This document shows positions 40,094 through 48,460 of a stretch of DNA of 64,000 nt, in pieces. Each line of letters begins with the position of its first letter. Position 1 is the stretch's first letter. The notes below the pieces were generated by a model that saw nothing but the letters and a program-made list of their open reading frames with translations, ran no database searches and was not told the DNA's origin. Source of the DNA: Herbiconiux aconitum (GTDB lineage: Bacteria > Actinomycetota > Actinomycetes > Actinomycetales > Microbacteriaceae); assembly GCF_024979235.1 (NCBI RefSeq), contig NZ_JANLCM010000002.1, positions 744,001 to 808,000 of the forward strand, read 5' to 3'. The position numbers and the translations under genes were made by a program.

Positions 40094-40860
40094 CGCACGA
40101 CCACCCCTTCTTTTCTCAGTTCGTCTTTCACGTCGCCCACTGTCATCTCGCGCAGGTGGAACACGGATGCCGCGAGCACCGCGTCGGCGCCGGCCGCCAC
40201 AGCCTGGCCGAAGTGCTCCACCTTACCTGCGCCGCCCGAGGCGATCACCGGCACCGAGCTCAGTTCGCGCATGAGGCTCATGAGTTCGAGGTCGAAGCCG
40301 TCTTTCGTGCCGTCGGCGTCGATCGAGTTGACCAGCAGTTCGCCGGTGCCGCGTTCGATGGCCTGGCGCGCCCAGGCGAGCGCATCCAACTCGGTCTCGC
40401 GACGGCCGCCGTGCGTCGTGACCACGAAGCCCGAAGGCACGAAGTCGCTGGGCTCGGTGCGCTTCACGTCGAGCGAGAGCACGAGCACCTGGGCGCCGAA
40501 GCGGTCGGCGATCTCGTCGAGCAGGTGAGGGCGTGCGATGGCGGCGCTGTTCACGCCCACCTTGTCGGCGCCGTGGGCGAGGAGTCGGGCCACGTCGTCG
40601 GTGGAACGCACTCCCCCGCCGACCGTGAGTGGGATGAACACCTGTTCGGCGGTCTGGCGCACCACGTCATACATCGTCTCGCGGGCATCGACCGTGGCGG
40701 TCACGTCGAGGAAGGTGAGTTCGTCGGCGCCCTGCGCGGAGTAGAGGGCGGCGAGCTCCACCGGATCGCCCGCGTCGCGCAGGTTCTCGAAGTTCACACC
40801 CTTCACCACGCGGCCGCCCGCCACGTCGAGACACGGGATGACGCGTACCGCGAGCGACAT
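40090..40860 (-). CDS. hisF: Imidazole glycerol phosphate synthase, cyclase subunit
   Basis: HisF uses ammonia from HisH to make imidazole glycerol phosphate and AICAR. At 256 residues it matches the family. [15 protein letters not shown] carries the catalytic Asp, [11 protein letters not shown] is a phosphate-binding loop, the second catalytic Asp is in [13 protein letters not shown], and [13 protein letters not shown] closes the barrel. The start at 40860 begins at the conserved [12 protein letters not shown] and overlaps the hisG stop by 1 nt; a longer frame from 40977 would add 39 unrelated residues. HisH and HisA are not in the window. Confidence 0.97.
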   Translation of the reverse strand: MSLAVRVIPCLDVAGGRVVKGVNFENLRDAGDPVELAALYSAQGADELTFLDVTATVDARETMYDVVRQTAEQVFIPLTVGGGVRSTDDVARLLAHGADKVGVNSAAIARPHLLDEIADRFGAQVLVLSLDVKRTEPSDFVPSGFVVTTHGGRRETELDALAWARQAIERGTGELLVNSIDADGTKDGFDLELMSLMRELSSVPVIASGGAGKVEHFGQAVAAGADAVLAASVFHLREMTVGDVKDELRKEGVVVR

Positions 40861-41699
40861 CAGATTCTCGCGGCGTGGATCGGGCTGACGAGGATGGCCC
40901 GCGCGCCGACGGCGTAGAGCTCGTCCATCACGTGGTTGGTGTCGAAACGCGGCACCATCGAGCGCACCGCGACCCACTCGGGGTCGTGCAGGGGCGAAAT
41001 GGTGGGCGACTCGATGCCCGGGGTCAGCGCGACGGCTTCGTCGAGGTTGACGACGGGCACGTCGTAATCCATCAGCACGTACTGGCGGGCCACCAGCACG
41101 CCCTGCAGGCGGCGCAGCAGGGTGGCGGCGCCAGGGTGCTCGGTTCCCGAGCTGATCAGCACGGCGGTGGACTCCAGGATGACCGGGCCGAAGATCTCGA
41201 GACCGGCGGTGCGCAAGGTGGAACCGGTGGAGACGACGTCGGCGACCGCATCCGCGACCCCGAGGCGCACGGCGGATTCGACCGCGCCGTCGAGTCGGAT
41301 GAGGGTTGCGGTGATGCCGTGTCCGGCGAGGAACGCGCCGACCAGGCCGGGGTAGCTGGTGGCGACACGGGCGCCGTGCAGATCGGCCAGTTCGATCGCG
41401 GTGCCGACGGGGCGAGCGAAGCGGAAGGTCGACTCGCCGAAGTTCAGCGCAGCCGTCTCGGTGGCCGTCGACTCGGAGTCGAGCAGCAGGTCGCGGCCGG
41501 TGATGCCGACGTCGAGTGCGCCGGAGCCGACGTAGGTGGCGATGTCGCGCGGGCGCAGGTAGAAGAACTCGACGTCGTTGCGGGGGTCGAGCACGACCAG
41601 TTCCCGCGGGTCGCGCCGACCCACGTAGCCGGCCTCGGCGAGCATCTGGGCGGCGGTTTCGGACAGGGAACCCTTGTTGGGCACCGCGATCTTGAGCAT
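40860..41699 (-). CDS. hisG: ATP phosphoribosyltransferase, long form
   Basis: HisG performs the first, feedback-inhibited step of histidine synthesis. The 279-residue protein is the long, homohexameric form with a C-terminal regulatory domain (from about residue 205, ending [16 protein letters not shown]). The catalytic part includes [33 protein letters not shown] and the phosphoribosyl-binding [14 protein letters not shown]. It is separated from hisE by a 51-nt pyrimidine-rich gap without an obvious terminator, so both are probably on one mRNA. Confidence 0.96.
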   Translation of the reverse strand: MLKIAVPNKGSLSETAAQMLAEAGYVGRRDPRELVVLDPRNDVEFFYLRPRDIATYVGSGALDVGITGRDLLLDSESTATETAALNFGESTFRFARPVGTAIELADLHGARVATSYPGLVGAFLAGHGITATLIRLDGAVESAVRLGVADAVADVVSTGSTLRTAGLEIFGPVILESTAVLISSGTEHPGAATLLRRLQGVLVARQYVLMDYDVPVVNLDEAVALTPGIESPTISPLHDPEWVAVRSMVPRFDTNHVMDELYAVGARAILVSPIHAARI

Positions 41700-41750
41700 G
41701 GAAGGTCTTTCAGAGAGAAGAGAAGGTATCGGGATCGTCTACTGCTCGGT

Positions 41751-42014
41751 TCACAGATGTCGGTAGATGTCGGCCGGGGTCAGACCCTTCGCCAGCATCA
41801 TCACCTGCAGGTGGTAGAGCAGCTGCGAGATCTCCTCGGCCGCGTTCTCCGCCGACTCGTACTCGGCAGCCATCCACACCTCGGCGGCCTCTTCGACGAT
41901 CTTCTTGCCGATCGTGTGCACGCCACCGTCGAGTTCACGAACGGTGCGTGAGCCCTCGGGGCGCTCGACCGCCTTGGCGGAGAGTTCGAGGAACAGCTCG
42001 TCGAAAGTCTTCAC
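41751..42014 (-). CDS. hisE: Phosphoribosyl-ATP pyrophosphatase
   Basis: HisE removes pyrophosphate from phosphoribosyl-ATP, the second step of histidine synthesis. The 87-residue MazG-like all-alpha protein has the metal-binding [14 protein letters not shown] and a second helix [17 protein letters not shown]. The GTG at 42014 lies 18 nt after rpe and 6 nt behind TACCCT, so a leaderless transcript may start the hisEGFI-trp run in addition to read-through from rpe. Confidence 0.95.
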   Translation of the reverse strand: MKTFDELFLELSAKAVERPEGSRTVRELDGGVHTIGKKIVEEAAEVWMAAEYESAENAAEEISQLLYHLQVMMLAKGLTPADIYRHL

Positions 42015-42020
42015 CTGTCA

Positions 42021-42026
42021 AGGGTA
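42021..42026 (-). promoter_or_regulatory. Candidate -10 box of leaderless hisE
   Basis: TACCCT, 6 nt, GTG, within the 18-nt rpe-hisE gap. The -35 would fall inside rpe and is not obvious. Confidence 0.4.
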
Positions 42027-42032
42027 CCGGTG

Positions 42033-42695
42033 TCAGTGGGTGTGCCGGGCCGCGAGCGAACGCAGGTGATCGACCTGGGCGGCTGCGCTCTCGGCGCCGA
42101 AGACGCTCGAGCCGGCCACGAAGGTGTTGGCGCCCGCGTCGGCCGCGACCGCGATCGTGTCGTCGTTGATGCCGCCGTCGACCTCGATCCAGATGTCGAG
42201 CCCGGAGGTCTTCACCGCCTCGGCGAGACGGCCGAGCTTGGGCATGGTGCCCGCCATGAACGACTGCCCGCCGAACCCGGGCTCCACGGTCATGATGAGC
42301 ACCAGGTCGAACTCGGGCAGCAGTTCGAGGTAGGGCTCGACCTCGGTGCCGGGCTTGATGGCGATGCCTGCACGGGCTCCTCGTTCACGGAGGCTACGGG
42401 CGACGGCGACCGGATCGGTCGTGGCTTCGGCGTGGAAGGTGACGGAGTAGGCGCCCGTCTCCGCGTAGAGCGGTGCCCAGCGACCCGGATCGTCGATCAT
42501 CAGGTGCAGGTCGAGCGGGATCGGGGACACCTGCTGCAGCCGCTCCACCACCGGGAGGCCGATGGTGAGGTTCGGCACGAAGTGGTTGTCCATCACGTCG
42601 ACGTGCGCCAGGTCGGCGTTGGAGATGCGGCCGAGCTCGGTTTCGAGGTTCGCGAAGTCGGCGGCCAGGATGCTGGGGTTGATGCGCACTACCAC
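42033..42695 (-). CDS. rpe: Ribulose-phosphate 3-epimerase
   Basis: Rpe interconverts ribulose-5-phosphate and xylulose-5-phosphate in the pentose phosphate pathway, which feeds PRPP for the neighbouring his, trp and pyr genes. The 220-residue TIM barrel shows INPSILAADFANL, the metal-binding HVDVMDNHFVPNLTIG, LDLHLMIDDP, MTVEPGFGGQSFM and EVDGGIND. The GTG at 42695 follows TAGGGT by 6 nt; the TAG in that hexamer is the vapC stop codon. In related genomes rpe follows rsmB directly, so the gene has probably acquired the vapBC cassette as a new upstream neighbour. Confidence 0.97.
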   Translation of the reverse strand: MVVRINPSILAADFANLETELGRISNADLAHVDVMDNHFVPNLTIGLPVVERLQQVSPIPLDLHLMIDDPGRWAPLYAETGAYSVTFHAEATTDPVAVARSLRERGARAGIAIKPGTEVEPYLELLPEFDLVLIMTVEPGFGGQSFMAGTMPKLGRLAEAVKTSGLDIWIEVDGGINDDTIAVAADAGANTFVAGSSVFGAESAAAQVDHLRSLAARHTH

Positions 42696-42701
42696 GATCC
42701 G

Positions 42702-42707
42702 ACCCTA
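42702..42707 (-). promoter_or_regulatory. Candidate -10 box of rpe, overlapping vapC stop
   Basis: TAGGGT includes the vapC stop TAG (42707-42705) and precedes the rpe GTG by 6 nt. It would let rpe be expressed independently of the toxin-antitoxin cassette. Confidence 0.4.
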
Positions 42708-43154
42708 CCGCCCGCTCGCCCGCGGGGTCTGACCGTCGACACCGTTGCCGACAGCCAGCCGCTCGACCGGCTGCCCGGTCACGTCGGCGATCAGCTCGAA
42801 GTCCTTGTCGACGTGCAGCACGGTGAGCCGACAGATCTCCGCGGTAGCCGCGGTGAGAACGTCGACCACAGACGCCGCGCGATGATGTCCGCGCTCGGCC
42901 AGCAACCTCTGGATCTCCACAGCTCGCACCTCAATCGCCGGCGTCGACAGCTCGAGTACGAGACCCGTCACCGGGAATGTCGACGTGATTCGCTCCCAGT
43001 CCGATGCCGACCGGGCAGTGAAACCCATCTCGAGGCGGGACACGGTGCAGACGCCCACCAGTCCACGTTTGATTCGATCGACCCATGTCCGGTCGTCGAG
43101 GCTGCTGGAGAGTCGGCTGAGCGCTGAAGTGTCGATCAGCCAGTGGACACCCAT
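42705..43154 (-). CDS. vapC: VapC-type PIN-domain toxin
   Basis: A 149-residue PIN ribonuclease, the toxin of a type II toxin-antitoxin pair. The acidic active site is intact: Asp in LIDTSALSRL at the start, Glu in SRLEMGF near residue 43, Asp in VVDVLTAATAE, and Asp in HVDKDFELIAD. VapC toxins usually cut tRNA or rRNA. The ATG at 43154 overlaps the antitoxin TGA by 1 nt, the standard coupled order. The long upstream extension of this frame is not coding. The cassette lies between housekeeping genes and is probably an insertion. Confidence 0.92.
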   Translation of the reverse strand: MGVHWLIDTSALSRLSSSLDDRTWVDRIKRGLVGVCTVSRLEMGFTARSASDWERITSTFPVTGLVLELSTPAIEVRAVEIQRLLAERGHHRAASVVDVLTAATAEICRLTVLHVDKDFELIADVTGQPVERLAVGNGVDGQTPRASGR

Positions 43155-43411
43155 CAGGGACTCGCTTGGTGAGCATCGCCAAGCATCCAGGCCAACCGCG
43201 CGAATGCCTCGCGTGCTTCTTCGTATTCCGCCTCGGTGAGTAGCGGTTTGCGGGCTTCGCGCCACAGCACGGCGGTGATGAAGTCTTCTCGCGTCATCGC
43301 CACGCGCTCGGCTATGGCATCGAGCGCCGCGATCACGTCGTCGGGCAGGTCGGAGATGATGATGTCGGTGGTGATGGCTCCCTTCGCCGAAACCGACGAT
43401 ATCACGCTCAT
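43154..43411 (-). CDS. vapB: VapB/FitA-like antitoxin
   Basis: An 85-residue antitoxin. The N-terminal half (TTDIIISDLPDDVIAALDAIAERVAMTREDFI, cited for its ribbon-helix-helix shape) fits a DNA-binding dimer domain, and the C-terminal half (EAEYEEAREAFARLAWML) is the amphipathic part expected to wrap the toxin. It overlaps vapC by 1 nt and the upstream unknown gene by 4 nt (ATGA). Autoregulation by the VapBC complex is usual, but I see no clear operator, and the promoter would have to lie before the unknown gene. Confidence 0.85.
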   Translation of the reverse strand: MSVISSVSAKGAITTDIIISDLPDDVIAALDAIAERVAMTREDFITAVLWREARKPLLTEAEYEEAREAFARLAWMLGDAHQASP

Positions 43412-43830
43412 GACGATTCCTCAGGCAGAAGTCGCACCCCGTCGGAGAAGCTGAGGAGGCGCGCCCGCACCGGCACACCGCCGACGGCGATCGCCCCCGA
43501 GACCGCCGAGAGCAGGCTGCGTTCGGCGTCGTCGAGTTCAGACCCTCCCGGCCGCTCCCAGGTGAGCAGGATGCTCGCCGCGCCCGTCGTGCGCGCCATG
43601 CCGCAGGCCAGCGCGCCGTACTTCGCGATCTCGTCGTCGGGTGGATCGAGGTCGAAATCCGCATACGGCACGATCAGAGGCAGCGGACGATGCTCCTCGT
43701 CGAGAAACATCAGCCAGCACTGACGGCGGATGGCTTCGCCCACGAGGGAACTCACCAACTCCACGATGTCGAAGTCGGAGCGGTGGGGCATCTGGGCGGC
43801 GATCTGGGCCGGAATGATCTTGGTGGTCAT
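43408..43830 (-). CDS. Conserved hypothetical protein coupled to vapBC
   Basis: A 140-residue soluble protein of unknown function. The C-terminal half has the pattern ILLTWERPGGSELDDAERSL followed by VPVRARLLSFSDGVRLLP. I have the impression that similar unnamed proteins with an RPG...LT..D...DGVRP pattern occur widely in actinobacteria. The start at 43830 begins MTTKIIPAQIAAQMPH and has GTGGAGAC just upstream; a longer frame to 44019 is not supported. Its stop overlaps the vapB ATG (ATGA), so translation of this gene drives the antitoxin. It may be part of the cassette or a host gene captured with it. Confidence 0.7.
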   Translation of the reverse strand: MTTKIIPAQIAAQMPHRSDFDIVELVSSLVGEAIRRQCWLMFLDEEHRPLPLIVPYADFDLDPPDDEIAKYGALACGMARTTGAASILLTWERPGGSELDDAERSLLSAVSGAIAVGGVPVRARLLSFSDGVRLLPEESS

Positions 43831-43921
43831 GTCTCCACGATCTCGGGAAGACGCGTCGAAGAACGCGACCAGCCGCGATCTGTGGAGGGCGCTTCGGGCC
43901 GCCCGTATTGTGGTGGAGAAG

Positions 43922-45415
43922 TCAGAGCTTGCGGAACAACGCCACGAACATCGCATCGGTGTTGTTGCGATGCGGCCAGAGCTGCACCGCCGCATCCGGA
44001 GCGCCCAGCACGACCGCACCCTCCGTCACCGATCGCAGCACCTCTTGGGCGTCGACCTGCTCGAGAACCCCGTTCCAACGGCGCAGGGCACCCTGCACCT
44101 GGCCTCGGGTCTCGCCGACATGCGGCGAGCAGGTGACGTAGGCCAGCAGGCCGCCGGGCTTGAGCGCTCGGACGGCGGAGTCGATCAGATCCTGCTGCAG
44201 GATGACCAGCGCAGCGACGTCGCCGGGGGTCTTGCGCCACCGTGCCTCGGGCCGGCGGCGTAGAGCGCCGAGACCGGTGCACGGCGCATCGACGAGGATG
44301 CGATCGAATGACTCGGGGTCGTCGGTGCCGATGGTGGTGCCGTCGCGCTCCCAGACCTCCGGCGCATCCGGAATCGCCGCGACCGCGCGACGCACCAGGC
44401 CGGCTCGAGCCGCGATCGGCTCGTTCGCGATCACCGTCGCACCACCGAGCCGCGCTTCCGCCGCGAGAACCGCGGTCTTGCCGCCCGGGCCGGCGCAGAG
44501 GTCGAGCCACCGCTCCCCCGCAGCGATCGGTCGGGAGCGGGTGAGCGCGAGGGCCGCCAGTTGCGATCCCTCATCTTGCACCCGGGCCGTGCCCTCGTGC
44601 ACGGCGGGGATGGCGGCGGGATCTCCCGTCGGCGCGAGCAGGCCGATCGGCGACAGCGGCGACGGCTCCGTGCCGTGCCCGACCGCTTCCCGTTCGAGAA
44701 GACCGGGCAGAGCCGTGAGGCTGAGGCGGGCGGGCGTGTTGTCGGCCTCGAGCAACTCGTCGAGCTGGAAGGGCAGCTCGGCCGCGGGAACACCGTCGGC
44801 TGTCAGGGCACGACGGAACGCCCGGATGACCCAGGCCGGATGCGAGGCGGCCACGGCGAGCCGGTCGTCGTCGGTCGCCGCATCCATCGCCCGTTCGAGC
44901 CATTCACTGGCGGGGGTGCGGGTGATGCCCCGCAGCACGCCGTTCACGAAGCCGGTCGCCGAGCGGGATGCGACCTGCCGGGCGAGTTCGACGGATTCGT
45001 TCACGGCGGCGTGCTGCGCGACGCGCATCGAGAGGATCTGGTGGCAGCCGAGTTCGAGCACGTCGCGCACTGCACCGTCGATCTCGTCGATCGGGCGGCC
45101 GGAGGCGAGCTCGATCACCCGGTCGTAGTAGCCGCGGAGCCGGAGGGTGCCGTAGGTGAGTTCGGTCGCGAGGCCGGCGTCGGCCGTGTCGAGACGGGCC
45201 GCGGCGATCTTCGAGGGCAGCAGCAGGTTGGCGTAGGCGTCGTCAGCACGAACCGCCGTGATCACCTCCAGCGCGATGCGGCGCGCCGGCTGCACGGGGC
45301 CCGGCTTCGGCGAGGGGGTGGCGGGCTTGCGTCGCTGCGGCCCCCCGGCCCCCGGTCCGCTCCGGCCCGAGCCGCGGCCGGAACCTCGCCCGGAGTCGCG
45401 CCCGGTGCCGCTCAT
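43922..45415 (-). CDS. rsmB: 16S rRNA m5C967 methyltransferase
   Basis: RsmB methylates C967 of 16S rRNA. The 497-residue protein has an N-terminal NusB-like RNA-binding domain (ARRIALEVITAVRADDAYAN, HAAVNESVELARQV, GFVNGVLRGI), then a SAM-binding methyltransferase domain with LDLCAGPGGKTAVLA, the catalytic cysteines in VDAPCTGLGALRRRPEARW and AYVTCSPHVGET. A ~35-residue Gly/Ser/Arg-rich head precedes it. The start at 45415 overlaps the fmt stop (ATGA); an upstream start adding 12 residues is less likely. Confidence 0.95.
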   Translation of the reverse strand: MSGTGRDSGRGSGRGSGRSGPGAGGPQRRKPATPSPKPGPVQPARRIALEVITAVRADDAYANLLLPSKIAAARLDTADAGLATELTYGTLRLRGYYDRVIELASGRPIDEIDGAVRDVLELGCHQILSMRVAQHAAVNESVELARQVASRSATGFVNGVLRGITRTPASEWLERAMDAATDDDRLAVAASHPAWVIRAFRRALTADGVPAAELPFQLDELLEADNTPARLSLTALPGLLEREAVGHGTEPSPLSPIGLLAPTGDPAAIPAVHEGTARVQDEGSQLAALALTRSRPIAAGERWLDLCAGPGGKTAVLAAEARLGGATVIANEPIAARAGLVRRAVAAIPDAPEVWERDGTTIGTDDPESFDRILVDAPCTGLGALRRRPEARWRKTPGDVAALVILQQDLIDSAVRALKPGGLLAYVTCSPHVGETRGQVQGALRRWNGVLEQVDAQEVLRSVTEGAVVLGAPDAAVQLWPHRNNTDAMFVALFRKL

Positions 45416-46326
45416 CGCGCCACCATCCGCTCCGCACCGGAGCCCCGCCACCAGTCGGCGGCCGCCATCGGCTTCTTGCCGGCGGGATGCACGGTCAGGA
45501 GTTCGAGCGGGCTCCCCGCGGTTCCGACGTAGACGTGCCGCCCCTCGGCGACCACGACCCCCGGGTCGAGGCGCGGGCGATCACGAGCGGGCGAGGCATC
45601 CAGCACTTTCACGCGCACACCGTCGATCTCGGTGAACGCGCCGGGCTCGGGCGTGACGCCGCGCAGCCGGGCGTAGACCTCGTCGAGCCCCGCCGTGAAA
45701 TCGAGCCGTGCATCGTCGATGGTGAGTTTCGGCGCCAAGGTCACCGTCCCCTCCTGTTCGTGAGCGGAAAGACGCCCGGAGGCGATCCCGTCGACGGTGT
45801 CGACGAGCTGCTCCGCGCCCGAGGTCGAGAGTCGCGACAGCAGGTTCCCCGACGTCTCATGCGGGCCGACCGGGGTCGACGCGAGAGACCAGATCGGACC
45901 GTCGTCGAGGCCCGGCCGCAGCTGGAACACGGTGGCGCCGGATTCGGCGTCACCCGAGATCACGGTCCACTGCACCGGCGCCGCGCCCCGCCAGCGCGGA
46001 AGGAGCGAGAAGTGCAGGTTGATCCAGCCGAGACGCGGTGTGCTCAGCAGCGGCTCGCGCACGAGACCGCCGTAGGCCACGATCACGCCGAGCTCCGCGT
46101 CGAGCGCTGCGATCTGCGCCGTCACGTCGTCGTCGAGCCGGTTCGCCTTGATCACCGGGATGCCCGCCTCCGCGGCCGCCACAGCCACCGGAGAGGGCGT
46201 GAGCACGCGTTTGCGCCCGATCGGGGCGTCGAGCCGGGTGACCACCCCCACGACCTCGTGACGGGCCACCAGCGTCTGCAGGCTGGGCACCGCGACGGCG
46301 GGGGTTCCCGCGAACACGACTCTCAT
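45412..46326 (-). CDS. fmt: Methionyl-tRNA formyltransferase
   Basis: Fmt formylates initiator Met-tRNA. The 304-residue protein shows VVFAGTPAVAVPSL at the N-terminus, the catalytic NLHFSLLPRWRGAAPVQW, and LRPGLDDGPI with the catalytic Asp. The C-terminal OB-like domain that binds tRNA is present (VRVKVLDASP). It overlaps priA and rsmB by 4 nt each. Peptide deformylase is not adjacent. Formylated initiation fits the many leaderless starts seen here. Confidence 0.97.
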   Translation of the reverse strand: MRVVFAGTPAVAVPSLQTLVARHEVVGVVTRLDAPIGRKRVLTPSPVAVAAAEAGIPVIKANRLDDDVTAQIAALDAELGVIVAYGGLVREPLLSTPRLGWINLHFSLLPRWRGAAPVQWTVISGDAESGATVFQLRPGLDDGPIWSLASTPVGPHETSGNLLSRLSTSGAEQLVDTVDGIASGRLSAHEQEGTVTLAPKLTIDDARLDFTAGLDEVYARLRGVTPEPGAFTEIDGVRVKVLDASPARDRPRLDPGVVVAEGRHVYVGTAGSPLELLTVHPAGKKPMAAADWWRGSGAERMVAR

Positions 46327-48458
46327 TCCATGATCTCCGAATCGTCGAACCGCACGCGCAGCGTGGGTGGGGGCCGGTAGCCGGGGCCACGCCCGGCCTT
46401 CGCCCGTCTGCTCGTCGCGTTCTTCACGACGAGGGCACGCAGGTGCCGGGCGACGGCACCCCCGACCGAATAGTCGAAGCGCACGATCGCGCGCACACTC
46501 CCGTCATCGGCGGGCACCGGACCCAGTGTGTCCATCTTCGCCCATTCTTCGTCGCTGATGAGCGCCCGGAGGTCTGCCAGCGCGGTGGCGACCGTGTCGG
46601 CCGCCCCCGTGATGGTCGCGATCCGCACCGCAGGGGGAAAGCGGAGTCGCCGACGGTCGGCGAGCTCCGACCCGGCCACCGACTCCTGCTGCCAGGTCAC
46701 GAGCGCCTTCGCGAGCTCCCCGCCCACGCCGACGAGAACGGTCGTCGCACGGGGAGCCGACAGCGCGATCGCATTCGACCACCAGCGCAGGCAGTCTTCC
46801 GCCACCCGCAGCGACTCGCGGGCGAGCATCCGCGGACCGTCGAGCAGCAGCACCGCTCGATAGCCACCGGATGCGATGGGCTCGGCCCCGCGGGTCGCCA
46901 CGACGAGAGCGGGGCGGGCGTCGACCGTGAGCACGGTGCGCTCGCCGTCGGAGACGATCACCCGCACACCCGGGAAGGCACGGCCCAGTTCGTCGGCCGT
47001 GCGCCCGGCCCCGATCGAGGCGAAGCGGTAGGTGGTGCCCTGGCAGTGCGAGCAGGTCCAGTTGGCCGCGATCGCCCCGCAGAGGGTGCACGACGGTCGT
47101 TGCCCGGCGCGCCCGACGTGCAGCGGCCCGCCGCACACCGTGCAGGCCGCCGGGGCGTTGCAGGTCTGGCAGGCCAGCACCGGCGCGTACCCGGGCCGCG
47201 CCACCTGCACGAGAACGGGACCCGACTCCAGGCCCTTGCGCGCCACCTGCCACGCGGCGGAGGGGATGCGCGCGGCGTTCTGCGGGGCATCCGCGTCGTC
47301 CTGCTCCGCCGTCGGAACGACGCGCGGAAGGTAACGGGGCGCCGGGAAGACCTGGTGCAGGAAGCCGAGCTCGACCAGACGCTCCACCTCGGTGCTGCGC
47401 GAATGCGCGACGAAGACGAGTCGGCAGCCGGACTGCTCCTGGCGCACGAGGGCCGCGTCGCGCACGTGTACATAGGGTGCGTGGGGCTCGCTCTGCAGCG
47501 AATCCCCCTCGTCCCAGATCACGACGAGGCCGAGCCGCGACACCGGTGCGTAGATGCTCGAGCGGTTGCCCACCACGATGTGCGGTGCGCCATCCAGCGC
47601 GGTGAGGAAGTGCGCGTAGCGGTCGTTGCGGGCCTGGCGGGCGTCGAGCGGTACCACCGCGTTGCCCACGCCGAGGTGCGACAACGCCTGCTCGAGCGAG
47701 ATCTGGTCGCGGTAGTCGGGCACCGCCACGATCACCGACTCCCCGCCGCGGAAGACAGCGGCGGCGAGTTCCGCCACGGTCAGCGCCCAGTGCCCGACCG
47801 TGTGGTCGATGCCGTCGGCGGTCTGCACCGGCACCACCGTGGCCAGGGCGTCGATCGCGGCTCGAGCGCCCGGCGCGGCAAGATGGGCGGCGTCCGACGC
47901 CGAGTACCCCGTGAGGTCGAAACCGACCAGAGAGCCGGGAACGACGGATGCGACGGGGTCGACGGATGCCGCACCACCGGCTGAGTCCGCACCCCCGGCC
48001 GAGTCCGCACCACCGGCCACACCCGCCGCCGCCGACACTCCGCCCTGCCGCGCGATGAACGCCTTCTCCACCCGCACGAAGCGCGGGGGGATCGCCAGCC
48101 GCACGATGTCGCAGGCGCTCCCGGCAGCGCGATCGGCGAGCCTTCGCGCGAGGGCCCACACCTCGGGGGCGAGCACGGGCAACGGCGAGACGATCTCGTC
48201 GATCTCGCTCAGCGACCCGCCGTAGTCACCCCGCGCAGCGAGATCGGAGAGCTCGACGATGTATCCGCGTGCGGTGCGCCCGGCCGAACGCAACGGCACC
48301 TTGACCCGCACGCCGGGGCGCGCGTCGGTCGCCAGCGGGGCGGGCACGAGGTAGTCGAACAACCGGTCGAGCTGAGGCAAAGGCGACTCGAGCATGACCC
48401 GCGCCACCCGAGCCGTGCCGTCCGGGACCTGTTCGCCCGGCGCGCCCTCGCCGGCCAC
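46323..48458 (-). CDS. priA: Degenerate PriA (primosomal protein N')
   Basis: PriA restarts stalled replication forks. This 711-residue actinobacterial form keeps the N-terminal DNA-binding domain (LPQLDRLFDYLVP, GVRVKVPLRSAGR) and the zinc-binding cysteines (CQTCNAPAACTVCGG, CTLCG, CSHCQG). The helicase core is degenerate: no GxTGSGKT Walker A is present (VFRGGESVIVAVPDYRDQ lies in its place), and the DEEH box reads IWDEGDSLQSEPHAP. ATP-driven unwinding is therefore unlikely, as noted for other actinobacteria. An Ala/Gly/Asp repeat (GGADSAGGADSAGGA) around residue 155 is unusual. GTG start at 48458, 2 nt after metK. Confidence 0.93.
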   Translation of the reverse strand: MAGEGAPGEQVPDGTARVARVMLESPLPQLDRLFDYLVPAPLATDARPGVRVKVPLRSAGRTARGYIVELSDLAARGDYGGSLSEIDEIVSPLPVLAPEVWALARRLADRAAGSACDIVRLAIPPRFVRVEKAFIARQGGVSAAAGVAGGADSAGGADSAGGAASVDPVASVVPGSLVGFDLTGYSASDAAHLAAPGARAAIDALATVVPVQTADGIDHTVGHWALTVAELAAAVFRGGESVIVAVPDYRDQISLEQALSHLGVGNAVVPLDARQARNDRYAHFLTALDGAPHIVVGNRSSIYAPVSRLGLVVIWDEGDSLQSEPHAPYVHVRDAALVRQEQSGCRLVFVAHSRSTEVERLVELGFLHQVFPAPRYLPRVVPTAEQDDADAPQNAARIPSAAWQVARKGLESGPVLVQVARPGYAPVLACQTCNAPAACTVCGGPLHVGRAGQRPSCTLCGAIAANWTCSHCQGTTYRFASIGAGRTADELGRAFPGVRVIVSDGERTVLTVDARPALVVATRGAEPIASGGYRAVLLLDGPRMLARESLRVAEDCLRWWSNAIALSAPRATTVLVGVGGELAKALVTWQQESVAGSELADRRRLRFPPAVRIATITGAADTVATALADLRALISDEEWAKMDTLGPVPADDGSVRAIVRFDYSVGGAVARHLRALVVKNATSRRAKAGRGPGYRPPPTLRVRFDDSEIME

Positions 48459-48460
48459 GG

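Noticed and set aside
43155..43664. Long N-terminal extension of vapC
   Set aside because: It overlaps vapB and the unknown gene in another frame and is Arg/Ser-rich noise; the PIN domain starts at the ATG at 43154.
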